The notes: generated by a model from the sequence alone, not told the origin. Positions 15,374-24,434 are shown, counted from the stretch's first letter. The stretch is 64,000 nt of DNA from Paramagnetospirillum magnetotacticum MS-1 (GCF_000829825.1 NZ_JXSL01000030.1:503501-567500); one strand, 5' to 3'. Translations and numbers: made by a program.

Positions 15374-16465
15374 ATGGCCCTGAAAAAGACCCATGCCGCC
15401 GCCCTGTGCGCGGTCCTCCTGGCGAGTGGATGCTCGTTTGCCGAGGATGCGCTGTTTCCGACATCGGGAACCGTCGCCTCCAGCACCGAGGCTCCGGCCG
15501 AGGTGCCGCCCGCCATGGGAACCGGAAATTACGAGCCCATCGGCGTCACCGCCGGCTCGCCCACCGGGACCTTCGTCGGAGGTAAGGTCGTAGCGCTCCG
15601 CGGCGACCTGCAGGCCCTGCAATCGACCCTGGCGCGTCAGAACCAGGCGCTGCAGCAGATCCGCAACGAGACCGTTCAGGACTCGCAGCGCTATCATGGC
15701 ACCGTCGCCGCCATCAACGCCCGCCTCCAGGTCGGTACCACGCCGGGCAATCCGGTGCTGACCCAGCAGTGGAACGCCGCTCAGGGCGAGTTGGACCGCA
15801 TCACCGACGACGTTCTGAAAATGAACCGCCTGACCAACGACGTGACCGCGTCGTCGACCATGGCGGGCTTCCTGCTGGACTCGGTCCGCTCGGCCCGGTC
15901 GCTCTCGGGCGCCGTGGACGAGGATCACCGCCAGCTGCGCATCCTCGAGGACGAGACCAACCGCACCGTGGTGATGGTCGAGCGTCTGCTGTCGGAACTG
16001 ACCAATGATTCCATCCGTCAGCAGCAGTATGTCGCCTCGGAGAAGCAGAACCTCAACACCCTGGCTCTGGGCATCAAGAACGGCGCCCTGTTCGCTGGCG
16101 GCCTGAGCAGCAACCGCATCAACGCCAGCTATGACGCCGCTCCGGCCCGCGCCATGGCTGGCGGAGAGACGCCGCTGGTCACCATCCGCTTCGACCGGCC
16201 CAACGTGAATTACGAACCGGCCCTTTACGCCGCCATCAAGAGCGCCCTTGACCGCCGCCCCAGCGCCACCTTCGACGTGGTCGCCGTGTCGCCGGTGGGC
16301 AACACGCCCGGCACCCAGGCCCTGGCCGCCACCAATGCCAAGCGTAACGCCGATTCGGTGCTGCGGTCGCTGACCAATATGAACCTGCCCGCCAGCCGCG
16401 TGCGGACCTCTTCCACCACCAGCCCGGCCGTGGCTGGCGGTGAGGTTCAGGTCTTCGTGCGCTAA
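15374..16465 (+). CDS. Outer-membrane lipoprotein with coiled coil and C-terminal OmpA-like region
   Basis: A 363-residue exported protein. The lipoprotein signal peptide is clear (ALCAVLLASGC, lipidated Cys at residue 20). Residues 60-215 are rich in Gln/Leu/Asp and look helical or coiled-coil (LQALQSTLARQNQALQQIRN). The C-terminal ~95 residues (VTIRFDRPNVNYEPALYAAI, then AATNAKRNADSVLRSL) have the strand-helix layout of an OmpA-like fold, though the usual peptidoglycan-binding NxxL/R motif is imperfect. ATG 15374 is chosen because it directly begins the signal peptide. An intrinsic terminator follows, so it is probably monocistronic. Confidence 0.8.
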   Translation: MALKKTHAAALCAVLLASGCSFAEDALFPTSGTVASSTEAPAEVPPAMGTGNYEPIGVTAGSPTGTFVGGKVVALRGDLQALQSTLARQNQALQQIRNETVQDSQRYHGTVAAINARLQVGTTPGNPVLTQQWNAAQGELDRITDDVLKMNRLTNDVTASSTMAGFLLDSVRSARSLSGAVDEDHRQLRILEDETNRTVVMVERLLSELTNDSIRQQQYVASEKQNLNTLALGIKNGALFAGGLSSNRINASYDAAPARAMAGGETPLVTIRFDRPNVNYEPALYAAIKSALDRRPSATFDVVAVSPVGNTPGTQALAATNAKRNADSVLRSLTNMNLPASRVRTSSTTSPAVAGGEVQVFVR

Positions 16466-16487
16466 GCCGGTTTCTTCGGACAAGACG

Positions 16488-16517
16488 AAAGCCCCGGACT
16501 TCGGTCCGGGGCTTTTT
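16488..16517 (+). terminator. Intrinsic terminator
   Basis: AAAGCCCCGGAC (16488-16499), TTCG tetraloop, GTCCGGGGCTTT (16504-16515), a perfect 12-bp stem ending in a T run. It terminates the lipoprotein gene. Confidence 0.9.
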
Positions 16518-16593
16518 GTTTTGTGGGCTGTCCAGGCTGAGTGCCAGACCGTCGCGCCTTTAATCTGAACCAAACTGTCACCCTGAGGCAAAG

Positions 16594-16877
16594 CCCACTG
16601 GTGTCCGGTTTAATTTGAGACGGCTGGCGTGGAGTCACGAGACGCGGATAACGCGGATGCGGTGCTTCGCACCTTTCACGGATAAACACGGAAATGTGCT
16701 CTTTTCCGGCTCCCCACCCGAACTTGCCCCAGGATGACGACACGGAATTTTTAATATCCGTGATCATCCGTGGCCGCGAAGCGGCATCCGTGTCTATCCG
16801 TGTCCATGAACAGTTGGAGCCCGCATTGGCTCTGCCATTCGGGCTCCTCGTTGAAATTTAAGCCCGACAGCAGTGGG
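16594..16877. mobile_element. MITE-like non-coding element, copy A (284 bp)
   Basis: A 284-bp element starting CCCACTGGTGTCCGG and ending GACAGCAGTGGG; the two ends are imperfect inverted repeats of about 24 bp. Directly repeated CAAAG on both sides is a 5-bp target duplication. The same element occurs inverted at 25090-25373 with about a dozen mismatches by eye. Inside are several CACGGAT/ATCCGTG units and small hairpins, and no gene. It sits between CTGTCACCCTGAG (16575-16587) and CTCAGGATGACAG (16942-16954), the arms of a host palindromic repeat. The rest of 16518-16981 has no gene. Confidence 0.85.
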
Positions 16878-16981
16878 CAAAGCCGAAGGGGCTTTCACGA
16901 CAGAACGTCTACCGCGTCTGCCTGAAAGATCCTTCGCGGTGCTCAGGATGACAGCGTGTCTCACATTTAGGGATCGATGGT

Positions 16982-17464
16982 CTAATCCCGCGGCATGGCC
17001 AGGGCGTCGGGCAGCAATCCGTCGAGGATCAGTTCCTCCACCATGCCATCGACGATGCCGCGCGCCAGACGCGACGCACCCGAACTGCCCAGCATCATGT
17101 TGAAATAGGGCAGCATCAATTCGGTGGTCCGCACCCATTCCACCGGCTGACCGCGCAGATTGCGCTTGGCCGGAGAGATGGTGTTGATATGGGCCAGGGC
17201 CAGTTCCTGCAACGTGGTCTTCAGCATGCCTTCGAGGGTGTTCTTTTCCAGCAGCAACTGATATTGCGGATTGTCGCGCTCGCGCGCCGCCCAGGACGGG
17301 TCGGTGGCGGGCTGAGCCGCCGGATTTCCATCCAGTTGCTCGACGGCCTTGGCGACCATGCGCGCCGCCGACAACTCCTCCTCCTCGGTGCAGCCGTTGG
17401 CGGTGGTCATGGCCATCAGCGCCCTAAGGCGGGCCAGCCCCCTGGCGCGATCGTCGTTATTCAT
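16982..17464 (-). CDS. DUF2786-like protein of unknown function (160 aa)
   Basis: The N-terminal 35 residues (ARLRALMAMTTANGCTEEEE, then LSAARMVAKAVEQL) follow the pattern of the DUF2786 domain (R-x-LL-A-x-T-x-x-NG-x-TE-x-EA-x-xAA). The rest is helical and carries no catalytic motif I can identify. It begins at ATG 17464 and ends beside the MITE/palindrome region. Function unknown. Confidence 0.7.
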   Translation of the reverse strand: MNNDDRARGLARLRALMAMTTANGCTEEEELSAARMVAKAVEQLDGNPAAQPATDPSWAARERDNPQYQLLLEKNTLEGMLKTTLQELALAHINTISPAKRNLRGQPVEWVRTTELMLPYFNMMLGSSGASRLARGIVDGMVEELILDGLLPDALAMPRD

Positions 17465-17626
17465 GGCGAGCCCTCGAAATCATCGCGGCAAGTTTATGCC
17501 CGGCCCCGCCCTTCTGTCGATGGCGAAGGCGAGGTAATGGCGAGGTGATCACCCGACATGCGCGTTCGAGAGTGACTCGCGGCCCGAAGACGAATAAAGT
17601 CATAGCGAAAAGCTGGGGTGGCAGGC

Positions 17627-17965
17627 ATGCGTAACGACAGGATTCTGGAACGCAAAGTCTTTTATGCTGGTGCGAAGATCTTCAACGAAGGCGACAGCGG
17701 CGACCGCGCCTATCTGATCCAGGACGGACAGGTGGAGATCATCAAGCATGGCATGACCCTTGCCACCATCGGCAAGGGCGAGTTGTTCGGCGAGATGGCC
17801 CTGGTGGATGATCAGCCGCGCATGGCCACGGCCAAGGCATTGACGGACGTGTCTTGCATCATCATCTCGCGCGATACCTTCCGCGAGAAGCTGGCCAAGG
17901 CCGATCCGTTCATCCGCGGCCTGCTCAACATCTTCGTGCGCAACATCCGCAACCTGACCCGCTGA
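17627..17965 (+). CDS. Stand-alone cyclic nucleotide-binding domain protein
   Basis: A 112-residue protein made only of a cNMP-binding beta-barrel. The phosphate-binding cassette is intact (GELFGEMALVDDQPRMATAKA), including the Glu that contacts the ribose and the Arg that binds the cyclic phosphate. No DNA-binding or enzyme domain follows, so it probably acts through protein partners. ATG 17627 is preferred to GTG 17618. It ends 7 bases before the Coq10/RatA-like gene and is likely co-transcribed with it. Confidence 0.85.
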   Translation: MRNDRILERKVFYAGAKIFNEGDSGDRAYLIQDGQVEIIKHGMTLATIGKGELFGEMALVDDQPRMATAKALTDVSCIIISRDTFREKLAKADPFIRGLLNIFVRNIRNLTR

Positions 17966-17972
17966 GCCTGTC

Positions 17973-18413
17973 ATGCATGCCCTGACCGGCGGCTGGGGGC
18001 TGGACGTTCCCGGCCATACCCCCGCCGAGCTTTATGCCCTGGCGGCCGACATCGAATCCTATCCCCGCTTTCTGCCCTGGTGCCAAAAAGCCCGCGTGCG
18101 CAGCCGTGACGGCGACCATCTCGAGGTGGACAATCTGTTCGGCCTGGGCCCCATGCAGGCCCGCTTCATCTCCCAGGCCCACCAGGAACCACCCGAGAGG
18201 CTGACCATAACCTCCCAGGACGGCCCATTCCGCCGCTTTCGCCTGATCTGGGCCTTCTCGGCCCAAGGCGATGGCTGCCGGGTGGAGGCCGAGTACAAGA
18301 TGGAGCTGCGCTCGCCCATGCTGCAGTCCATGGCCGCCATGACCTTGCCCGCCATGGAGCACAAGGTGGTGCAGAATTTCCGTAACCGCGTCCGCGAGGT
18401 TTACGGACGGTAG
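17973..18413 (+). CDS. Coq10/RatA family (START-like) protein
   Basis: A 146-residue START/SRPBCC protein. The characteristic opening is HTPAELYALAADIESYPRFLPWCQKARVRS; the family pattern continues with NLFGLGPMQARFIS and the C-terminal helix (AMEHKVVQNFRNRVREVYG). Alphaproteobacterial members resemble mitochondrial Coq10, a ubiquinone-binding factor that supports respiration, and the gammaproteobacterial RatA. In this respiratory organism the Coq10 role seems more likely, but that is inference. Confidence 0.85.
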   Translation: MHALTGGWGLDVPGHTPAELYALAADIESYPRFLPWCQKARVRSRDGDHLEVDNLFGLGPMQARFISQAHQEPPERLTITSQDGPFRRFRLIWAFSAQGDGCRVEAEYKMELRSPMLQSMAAMTLPAMEHKVVQNFRNRVREVYGR

Positions 18414-18468
18414 GACCGCGCTGCTTGGGCCTCCCCACCCGTAGGGGCTTATCGCCTCAGTTTTCTCT

Positions 18469-18564
18469 CGTCATCCCGGCCTCGAGCCGGGATCCAGGAG
18501 TCGCGGAAAGGCTGGAGGTGCCCCCCTGGATCCCGGATCGCGCTTTCGCTTGTCCGGGATGACG
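18469..18564. repeat. Palindromic extragenic repeat (about 96 bp)
   Basis: Begins CGTCATCCCGG and ends CCGGGATGACG, an 11-bp perfect inverted repeat, with nested GGATCCAG/CTGGATCC arms inside. The same type of palindrome is present around the two MITE copies and at 49014-49122. It is non-coding and lies between convergent genes. Confidence 0.75.
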
Positions 18565-18610
18565 CCGCCTTATCTTGGCGCCTATGGGCAATGGCTCGCG
18601 TCCGTCGCGC

Positions 18611-18648
18611 AAAAGGAAAAGGCCCGGCACCTTGCGGTACCGGGCCTT
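18611..18648 (-). terminator. Intrinsic terminator of rpsA
   Basis: On the minus strand AAGGCCCGGTACC...GGTGCCGGGCCTT forms a GC-rich stem followed by TTCCTTTTG, just past the rpsA stop. Confidence 0.8.
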
Positions 18649-18679
18649 CCCTTTAACGGCTAAGCCTGGATGAGGAGGA

Positions 18680-20377
18680 TTACTCCTTCTCCTGGGCCTT
18701 GCGCATGGCGGCACCCAGGATGTCGCCCAGCGAGGCGCCCGAGTCGGACGAACCGTACTCGGCCATGGCCTGCTTCTCTTCCTCGACCTCGCGCGCCTTC
18801 ACCGACAGGGTGATCTTGCGCGCCGCCTTCTCGAAGGCGGTGATCTTGGCGTCGAGCTTCTCGCCGACCGCGAAGCGCTCGGGGCGCTGCTCGGACCGCT
18901 CACGCGACAGCTCGGACTTGCGGATGAAGCCGGTCATGCCCTCGACGGTGACTTCCAGGCCGTTCTCGGTGACCTGGGTCACGGTGCAGGTGACCACGTC
19001 GCCCTTCTTGATGGACGCCACGGCGTCCTGATAGGGGTCGGCGCCCAGCTGCTTGATGCCGAGGCTGATACGCTCCTTCTCGACATCGACGTCCAGGACC
19101 TTGGCCTTGACGACGTCGCCCTTCTTGAAGTTCTGGATGGCCTGCTCGCCGGGAGTCGCCCAATCCAGATCCGACAGATGGACCATGCCGTCGATATCGC
19201 CGGGCAGGCCGATGAACAGGCCGAACTCGGTGATGTTCTTGATCTCGCCTTCGACCAGGGTGCCCTGGGGGAAGCGATCCAGGAAGCCTTCCCACGGATT
19301 GTTCATGGTCTGCTTGAGACCCAGCGAGATGCGGCGCTTCTGGGGATCCACGTCCAGCACCATGACCTCAACCTCCTGAGAGGTGGAGACGATCTTGCCG
19401 GGATGGACGTTCTTCTTGGTCCAAGACATCTCGGAGACGTGCACCAGACCTTCGACACCAGGCTCGAGCTCGACGAACGCGCCGTAGTCGGTGATGTTGG
19501 TGACGCGGCCGGAGAACTTGGCGTCCACCGGATACTTGGCCTCGACACCCTCCCACGGATCGGCGTCAAGCTGCTTGATGCCGAGCGAGATGCGCTGGGT
19601 CTCGGAGTTGAAGCGGATGACCTGGACCTTGACGGTCTGGCCGATATGCAGCGCCTCGGACGGGTGGTTGATGCGCTTCCAGGCGATGTCGGTGACGTGC
19701 AGCAGGCCGTCGACGCCGCCCAGGTCCACAAACGCACCGTAATCGGTGATGTTCTTGACCACGCCCTCGAGGATCTGGCCTTCCTTGAGGTTCTCGATCA
19801 GCTCGGAGCGCTGCTCGGCGCGGGTCTCTTCCAGCACGGCGCGGCGAGACACCACGATATTGCCGCGCGAACGGTCCATCTTGAGGATCTGGAAGGGCTG
19901 GGGGGTGCCCAGCAGCGGGGTGATGTCGCGCACGGGGCGGATATCGACCTGGCTGCCCGGCAGGAACGCCACGGCGCCCGACAGATCGACGGTGAAACCG
20001 CCCTTGACGCGGCCGAAGATCACGCCGGTGACGCGCTGCTGCGCCTCGAACGACTTCTCCAGCAGGGTCCAGGCTTCCTCGCGCTTGGCCTTCTCGCGGC
20101 TAAGGACAACCTCGCCGTTGCGGTCTTCATAGCGCTCGACGAACACGTCGACCTGATCGCCAGCCTTGATGTCGGTGGCGCGGCCTGCGGTCGCAAATTC
20201 CTTCAGAGGGACGCGGCCCTCGGACTTGAGGCCCACGTCGATCACGGCGACGTCACCGTCGATCTCGACGATGGTACCGGTGATCACGGAGCCTTCGAAC
20301 GAGCCGCCCACACCGAGGGTCTCGTCCAGCAGGGCGGCGAAATCGTCGACGGCCTGCGCAGTAGCGGTATTGGTCAT
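18680..20377 (-). CDS. rpsA: 30S ribosomal protein S1
   Basis: A 565-residue protein built of six S1 RNA-binding domains, as is normal for Gram-negative S1. Repeated landmarks include GVVKNITDYGAFVDLGGVDG, GRVTNITDYGAFVELEPGVEG and GEIKNITEFGLFIGLPGDIDG, each followed by LLHVTD/LVHVSE/MVHLSD. It helps the small subunit engage mRNA with weak ribosome-binding sites. It starts at ATG 20377, downstream of cmk, the usual cmk-rpsA order in proteobacteria, with a terminator between the two genes. Confidence 0.98.
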   Translation of the reverse strand: MTNTATAQAVDDFAALLDETLGVGGSFEGSVITGTIVEIDGDVAVIDVGLKSEGRVPLKEFATAGRATDIKAGDQVDVFVERYEDRNGEVVLSREKAKREEAWTLLEKSFEAQQRVTGVIFGRVKGGFTVDLSGAVAFLPGSQVDIRPVRDITPLLGTPQPFQILKMDRSRGNIVVSRRAVLEETRAEQRSELIENLKEGQILEGVVKNITDYGAFVDLGGVDGLLHVTDIAWKRINHPSEALHIGQTVKVQVIRFNSETQRISLGIKQLDADPWEGVEAKYPVDAKFSGRVTNITDYGAFVELEPGVEGLVHVSEMSWTKKNVHPGKIVSTSQEVEVMVLDVDPQKRRISLGLKQTMNNPWEGFLDRFPQGTLVEGEIKNITEFGLFIGLPGDIDGMVHLSDLDWATPGEQAIQNFKKGDVVKAKVLDVDVEKERISLGIKQLGADPYQDAVASIKKGDVVTCTVTQVTENGLEVTVEGMTGFIRKSELSRERSEQRPERFAVGEKLDAKITAFEKAARKITLSVKAREVEEEKQAMAEYGSSDSGASLGDILGAAMRKAQEKE

Positions 20378-20460
20378 TGTAGGGATAGTTCCTTTCGTAT
20401 CGTGTCTTTCCGGCCAGCCGGTTGAATCCGACGGTCTTTGCGTGAAAAAGGACGTTTCTC

Positions 20461-20497
20461 AAAAAAACAAAACCACCGCCCAGGCCTGCCCGGGCGG
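20461..20497 (-). terminator. Intrinsic terminator after cmk
   Basis: On the minus strand CCGCCC (20497-20492) pairs with GGGCGG (20481-20476), followed by TGGTTTTGTTTTTTT. It lies between cmk and rpsA, so rpsA must have its own promoter in 20378-20460. Confidence 0.8.
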
Positions 20498-20516
20498 CGT
20501 CAACATGTTCTAAAAG

Positions 20517-21149
20517 CTACCGTTTGGAGCGGATGATCTCGAGGGCGGCGGCAAAGGCCTGATCGGCATCGAGGTCGGAAGTATCCAGTACGGCGGCATC
20601 CTGGGCCGGAACCAGCGGGGCGACCGCGCGGTTGGTATCGCGCTCGTCACGTTCCCGCATATCGGCCAGGACGGTGCCGTATATAGCCCCCAAGCCCTTT
20701 TCCTGCAACTCTTTCAGCCGTCGCTCCGCCCTTTTTTCCACACTGGCCGTGACGAACAGCTTCACGCCCGCCTCGGGACAGACCACTGTCCCGATATCGC
20801 GGCCATCGAGGACGGCTCCCTTGCCGCCCGGAGGGGTGCTTGCAAAGCGGCGCTGGAAGTCCAGCAAAGCGGCGCGCACGCCGGGAATGGAGGCCACTTT
20901 CGAGGCCGCCTGGGCCGCCTCGTCGATGCGCAGATCCGTGGCGGCCAGATCGGTGGGCGACAGATCCTGGGCCGCCCGCTCGGCCAAGGCCACATCGGCG
21001 GGATCCAGCCCGGCGCGGGCCAGCTTCATGCCCACGGCGCGGTAGATCAGGCCGGTATCGAGATAGTCGAAGCCAAGCTCGGCGGCAAGGCGCCGCGCCA
21101 GGGTCCCCTTGCCGGCGGCGGCCGGCCCGTCGATGGCGATGATGGTCAT
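20517..21149 (-). CDS. cmk: Cytidylate kinase
   Basis: Phosphorylates CMP/dCMP with ATP in pyrimidine nucleotide metabolism. The 210-residue protein opens with IAIDGPAAAGKGTLARRLA (P-loop), then DTGLIYRAVG, and has DGRDIGTVVCPEAGVKLFVTAS and the LID-region ERDTNRAVAPL typical of Cmk. It lies between aroA and rpsA on the same strand, a common proteobacterial arrangement. Confidence 0.97.
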   Translation of the reverse strand: MTIIAIDGPAAAGKGTLARRLAAELGFDYLDTGLIYRAVGMKLARAGLDPADVALAERAAQDLSPTDLAATDLRIDEAAQAASKVASIPGVRAALLDFQRRFASTPPGGKGAVLDGRDIGTVVCPEAGVKLFVTASVEKRAERRLKELQEKGLGAIYGTVLADMRERDERDTNRAVAPLVPAQDAAVLDTSDLDADQAFAAALEIIRSKR

Positions 21150-21185
21150 TGTTTTGGGATCTTCCGTCGTTGAGACGCTGGTTTA

Positions 21186-21270
21186 ACCACGAAGGCTCGA
21201 AGGCACGAAGGAAAAGGGAAGGAGCATTGAATTCTCTTCGTGATTCTTCGTGCCTTCGCGCCTTCGTGGT
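21186..21270. repeat. Long imperfect palindrome (85 bp)
   Basis: Arms of about 27 bases, starting ACCACGAAGGCTCGAAGGCA and ending GCGCCTTCGTGGT, pair with only a few mismatches around a central AAAAGGGAAGGAGCATTGAA-type loop. Each arm itself repeats CGAAGG/CACGAAG. It lies between aroA and cmk and could act as an RNA hairpin that separates or stabilises the transcripts. Confidence 0.75.
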
Positions 21271-21274
21271 GAAT

Positions 21275-22606
21275 TCACCCCATCGCCTCGATCTTCGCCC
21301 CCAACCCATTCATCAGTTCGACGAAGATGGGGAAGCTGGTCTCGATGGCTTCGGCGTCGTCCACCGCCACGGGCCGGGCCGAGGCCATGCCCATGACCAG
21401 GAAGGACATGGCGATGCGATGGTCGAAATGGGTGGTCACCGTGGCGTCGCCGTCGGGAATGCGTCCCGTGCCGTGAACGATGAGGGAATCCTTCTCCTCC
21501 TCCACCGCCACGCCGCAGGCGGCCAGTCCGCGCGCCATGGCGGCCAGGCGGTCGCTTTCCTTGACCCGAAGCTCGGCCAGCCCCCGCATGCGGGTGGTGC
21601 CCTCGGCGAAGGCGGCGGCCACGGCCAGGATGGGGTATTCGTCGATCATGGAGGGCGCCCGCTCGGCAGGGACGTCGACGCCTTTCAGCCTTGAAGCACG
21701 CACCACCAGATCGGCCACCGGCTCGCCCGCCTGATCGCGGGGATTGTCGAAGCGGATATCGGCGCCCATTTCCAGCAGGGTCTGGTACAGGCCGGTGCGC
21801 AAGGGATTGGTGCCCACGCCGGGCAGGCGGATTTCCGAGCCCTCCACCAGCAGGGCGGCCACCACCGGGAAGGCGGCCGAGGACGGGTCGGCGGGCACCA
21901 CCACCGGGCGGCCGGTCAGTTCGGGAAAGCCCACCACGGTGACGGCCCGGCCGCCGCCTTCGGCATCCTCGACCCGCACGGTAGCGCCGAAATTCCTGAG
22001 CATCAGTTCGGTGTGGTCACGGGTGGCCTCGCGCTCGATCACCGTGGTCTCGCCAGCGGTATTGAGGCCAGCCAGCATGATGGCCGACTTCACCTGGGCC
22101 GAGGCCACGGGAAGCTCGTAAGTGATGGGGGTGGGCTGGGAGGTGCCGGTCACCGCCAGGGGCAGGCGCCCGCCGTCGCGGCTGACGAAGCGCGCTCCCA
22201 TGCGCGACAGGGGCTCGATCACCCGGCGCATGGGCCGTGACCGCAGCGAGCCATCGCCGGTAAAGAAACATGTGAAGGGATGGGTCGCCACCAGCCCCAT
22301 CAGCAGGCGCGCTCCCGTCCCGGAATTGCCCATGTCGAGAATGTCGGCTGGCTCCATCAGCCCACCGACGCCCCTGCCGAACAGCCGCCACGACCCGTCG
22401 GCCTGACGCTCCACCTCGGCCCCCAAGGCTCGCATGCAGGCAGCCGTGCGTAAAACATCGTCGCCTTCCAAAAGGCCGGTCACCACGCTTTCGCCCACCG
22501 CCAGCGCGCCCAGCATCAAGGCGCGGTGCGAGATGGATTTGTCGCCCGGAACTCGCGCCGAACCGGCCAACGGTGCGGCCTTACGGGAAGAAAGCGGCTT
22601 GGCCAT
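21275..22606 (-). CDS. aroA: EPSP synthase, class II-like
   Basis: 3-phosphoshikimate 1-carboxyvinyltransferase, the sixth step of the shikimate pathway. The 443-residue protein has [48 protein letters not shown] and [21 protein letters not shown], which follow the class II (Agrobacterium CP4-like) sequence much more closely than the E. coli class I form. ATG 22606 is preceded by AGGAG. An upstream in-frame extension to 22825 overlaps the FYDLN gene region and is not used. Next in order are cmk and rpsA. Confidence 0.96.
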   Translation of the reverse strand: MAKPLSSRKAAPLAGSARVPGDKSISHRALMLGALAVGESVVTGLLEGDDVLRTAACMRALGAEVERQADGSWRLFGRGVGGLMEPADILDMGNSGTGARLLMGLVATHPFTCFFTGDGSLRSRPMRRVIEPLSRMGARFVSRDGGRLPLAVTGTSQPTPITYELPVASAQVKSAIMLAGLNTAGETTVIEREATRDHTELMLRNFGATVRVEDAEGGGRAVTVVGFPELTGRPVVVPADPSSAAFPVVAALLVEGSEIRLPGVGTNPLRTGLYQTLLEMGADIRFDNPRDQAGEPVADLVVRASRLKGVDVPAERAPSMIDEYPILAVAAAFAEGTTRMRGLAELRVKESDRLAAMARGLAACGVAVEEEKDSLIVHGTGRIPDGDATVTTHFDHRIAMSFLVMGMASARPVAVDDAEAIETSFPIFVELMNGLGAKIEAMG

Positions 22607-22793
22607 GATCACTCCTGATAACCAGCGGCAAGGCAGAAAGCTGCCCGCCGAAGCTCTATCACAGGCGCCCTTCGCGTCATAGACCTGCGTTCCATGCTGC
22701 ACCGCCCACGCTTTTTCGTTTTGACACAGGGTGGGGAACATGGCAAATGGCCCCTTTACAGAGGTTCGCGTGACACTTTGAAGGAGGACGAAG

Positions 22794-23174
22794 GTGGCAA
22801 AGCCGGAATGGGGACAGAAGCGCACCTGCCAAAGCTGCGGATGCCGTTTCTATGACCTGACGCGCACTCCCATCGTCTGCCCGAAGTGCGGGGCGACGGT
22901 CGAACCCGACATGCCCTTCAAGGTGCGTCGCGGCAGTGCGGCCGCGGCCGAGAAGGCGGCTCCCGTGGCGGCGGCGATTCCCGCCGCGGCCGCCATCGAT
23001 GCCGATGATCTGGCGGTGGTCGACGACGAGGATGCCGTCATCGATGGCGAAAGCGAAAGCGCCGACGACGATGAAAGCGGCCTGATCGAGGATGCCTCCG
23101 ATCTGGGCGAAGACGACGACGACATGGCCGAGGTCATGGAACATATGGACGAGGAGATCGGGGACGAGGTCTGA
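22794..23174 (+). CDS. TIGR02300 family protein (FYDLN acid domain)
   Basis: A 126-residue protein typical of alphaproteobacteria. The N-terminus has two CxxC pairs ([11 protein letters not shown] and CPKCG) that form a zinc ribbon around the name-giving FYDL motif. A long acidic tail follows (poly-Asp/Glu from residue 70, including [17 protein letters not shown]). It starts at GTG 22794 with GAAGGAGG upstream. It is divergent from aroA and precedes tRNA-Ala. The function is unknown. Confidence 0.92.
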   Translation: MAKPEWGQKRTCQSCGCRFYDLTRTPIVCPKCGATVEPDMPFKVRRGSAAAAEKAAPVAAAIPAAAAIDADDLAVVDDEDAVIDGESESADDDESGLIEDASDLGEDDDDMAEVMEHMDEEIGDEV

Positions 23175-23207
23175 TTTCCCGTCTTTGGCCAAGTGCGAAT
23201 TTTTCGC

Positions 23208-23236
23208 TTGCAAGGCCATCCGGGAAACCATATGTT
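23208..23236 (+). promoter_or_regulatory. Promoter of tRNA-Ala
   Basis: TTGCAA (23208-23213), 17-base spacer, TATGTT (23231-23236), 45 bases before the tRNA. Confidence 0.6.
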
Positions 23237-23280
23237 CCGCCTCCACCGGCGGGGCCCCAAGCCCGCAGGTAACAAGTTTC

Positions 23281-23356
<76 letters not shown>

Positions 23357-23364
23357 AAATAGCG

Positions 23365-23400
23365 AAGGCCCGGTCAGCGATGACCGGGCCTTTTGCTTTT
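23365..23400 (+). terminator. Intrinsic terminator after tRNA-Ala
   Basis: AAGGCCCGGTCA, loop GCGA, TGACCGGGCCTT, then TTGCTTTT: a perfect 12-bp stem. Confidence 0.9.
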
Positions 23401-23422
23401 CCAGAGCCCTTACTCTTGGAGC

Positions 23423-23857
23423 CTAATGCTGCCCCCTCAGATAGATCCCATTGTGGTTCAGCCAATAGGGACGGAGCTTGAGATCACTCTGGACGATATG
23501 GACCGTGATCCACTCCTTGGCCAACCCCGCCAGGTCGCGCAGCAAGGGGGTGAAGTCACCTCTCGCATCGGTCTCGTCATACCGCTCCTTGAGAAGCTCG
23601 AGCTTTTCCAAGATGGCGGCATGTTCTCTGTGATGGGGTTCGGTAAAGGGGAAGGAACATTCGCGCTGGATTTTCTCTTCCCGGCCAAAGGCGGTGCTGG
23701 TTTCCTCGTAAAGACCGGTGAGGAACAGCCCCATGGCCGTATGGGCCCCATGGGCGCCCAGGGCCCGTTCGAAATCGTTGATCCGCCCGATCACATGCTT
23801 GCGGGCGTGATCGATATCGGCTTGGCCAATGGCCATGGCATCGCGCCAGATCAGCAT
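23423..23857 (-). CDS. Bacteriohemerythrin lacking a conserved His ligand
   Basis: A 144-residue single-domain hemerythrin. It begins MLIWRDAMAIGQADIDHARK (first His present). The second helix, normally HFxxE, reads TAFGREEK: the His is Ala while the Glu is kept. H-H-R-E-H and VHIVQSD are intact. Loss of this ligand should leave one iron with lower occupancy or a changed open site, so O2 binding may be altered. It converges with the tRNA-Ala transcript. Start ATG 23857. Confidence 0.82.
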   Translation of the reverse strand: MLIWRDAMAIGQADIDHARKHVIGRINDFERALGAHGAHTAMGLFLTGLYEETSTAFGREEKIQRECSFPFTEPHHREHAAILEKLELLKERYDETDARGDFTPLLRDLAGLAKEWITVHIVQSDLKLRPYWLNHNGIYLRGQH

Positions 23858-24194
23858 GAAGCCCTCCAGCCTCTATTACCTGTATATGCATTTTCCCGCA
23901 GATCGAAGGACAGGTCCAGTCACGGCTCGTGACGTTTCTCGGCGGCATGAAAAAAGATGTTGACTTCGTTCCTATCTGCCGATATATAAATTCCCATCAA
24001 CACCCGAATTGCGTCCAGCGCAAGGGTGTCGGTCCTAATCCTTACCTTTGCCTCCCTTGGACAACCGGGCCCTTCGCGGTCCGGCCCGAGGGATATCCGG
24101 CGTCATCCCCATGGCGCCCGGCTGCTGGCGCGCACGGCCGGGCAGAACCAGAGGAAGAGGCCCGTGTTACCGCAACCCACCAAAGGAACAAAAC
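23858..24194 (+). promoter_or_regulatory. Intergenic region with a strong predicted promoter
   Basis: TTGACT (23960-23965), a 17-base spacer and TATATA (23983-23988) form a near-consensus promoter in an AT-rich patch, about 200 bases before the capsid fragment. Downstream, CGGGCCCTTCG...CGGTCCGGCCCG (24066-24090) can form a hairpin. I see no gene in these 337 bases. The promoter may be a leftover of the prophage. Confidence 0.5.
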
Positions 24195-24434
24195 ATGTCC
24201 ACTTCTGTTATCAACGCCTACTCCAAGCAGTACGGCCACGAGGTTCATGCCGCCTATCAGCGCATGGGCACCAAGCTCCGCAACACGGTGCGCAGCCGCA
24301 ACAACGTCAAGGGCGCCATCGCCGTCTTCCAGAAGGTCGGCAAGGGCACCGCCAGCACCAAGGCCCGCCACGGCAAGGTGCCGGTGATGAACGTCGATCA
24401 CTCCGCCGTCGAAAGGACGTGGAGCAACGCCTGA
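24195..24434 (+). pseudogene. Truncated phage capsid protein (N-terminal 70 aa)
   Basis: Starting at ATG 24195 with AAAGGAAC upstream, the protein reads MSTSVINAYSKQYGHEVHAA, YQRMGTKLRNTVR, then GKGTASTKARHGKVPVMNVDHS, the N-terminus of podovirus-type major capsid proteins, which are normally above 300 residues. After DHSAVER the frame ends at once. The sequence then continues sensibly in another frame to 24494 (KDVEQRLTEHLVRIEGKLDG), which looks like the tail of a different phage gene. A deletion joined the two. Confidence 0.7.
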
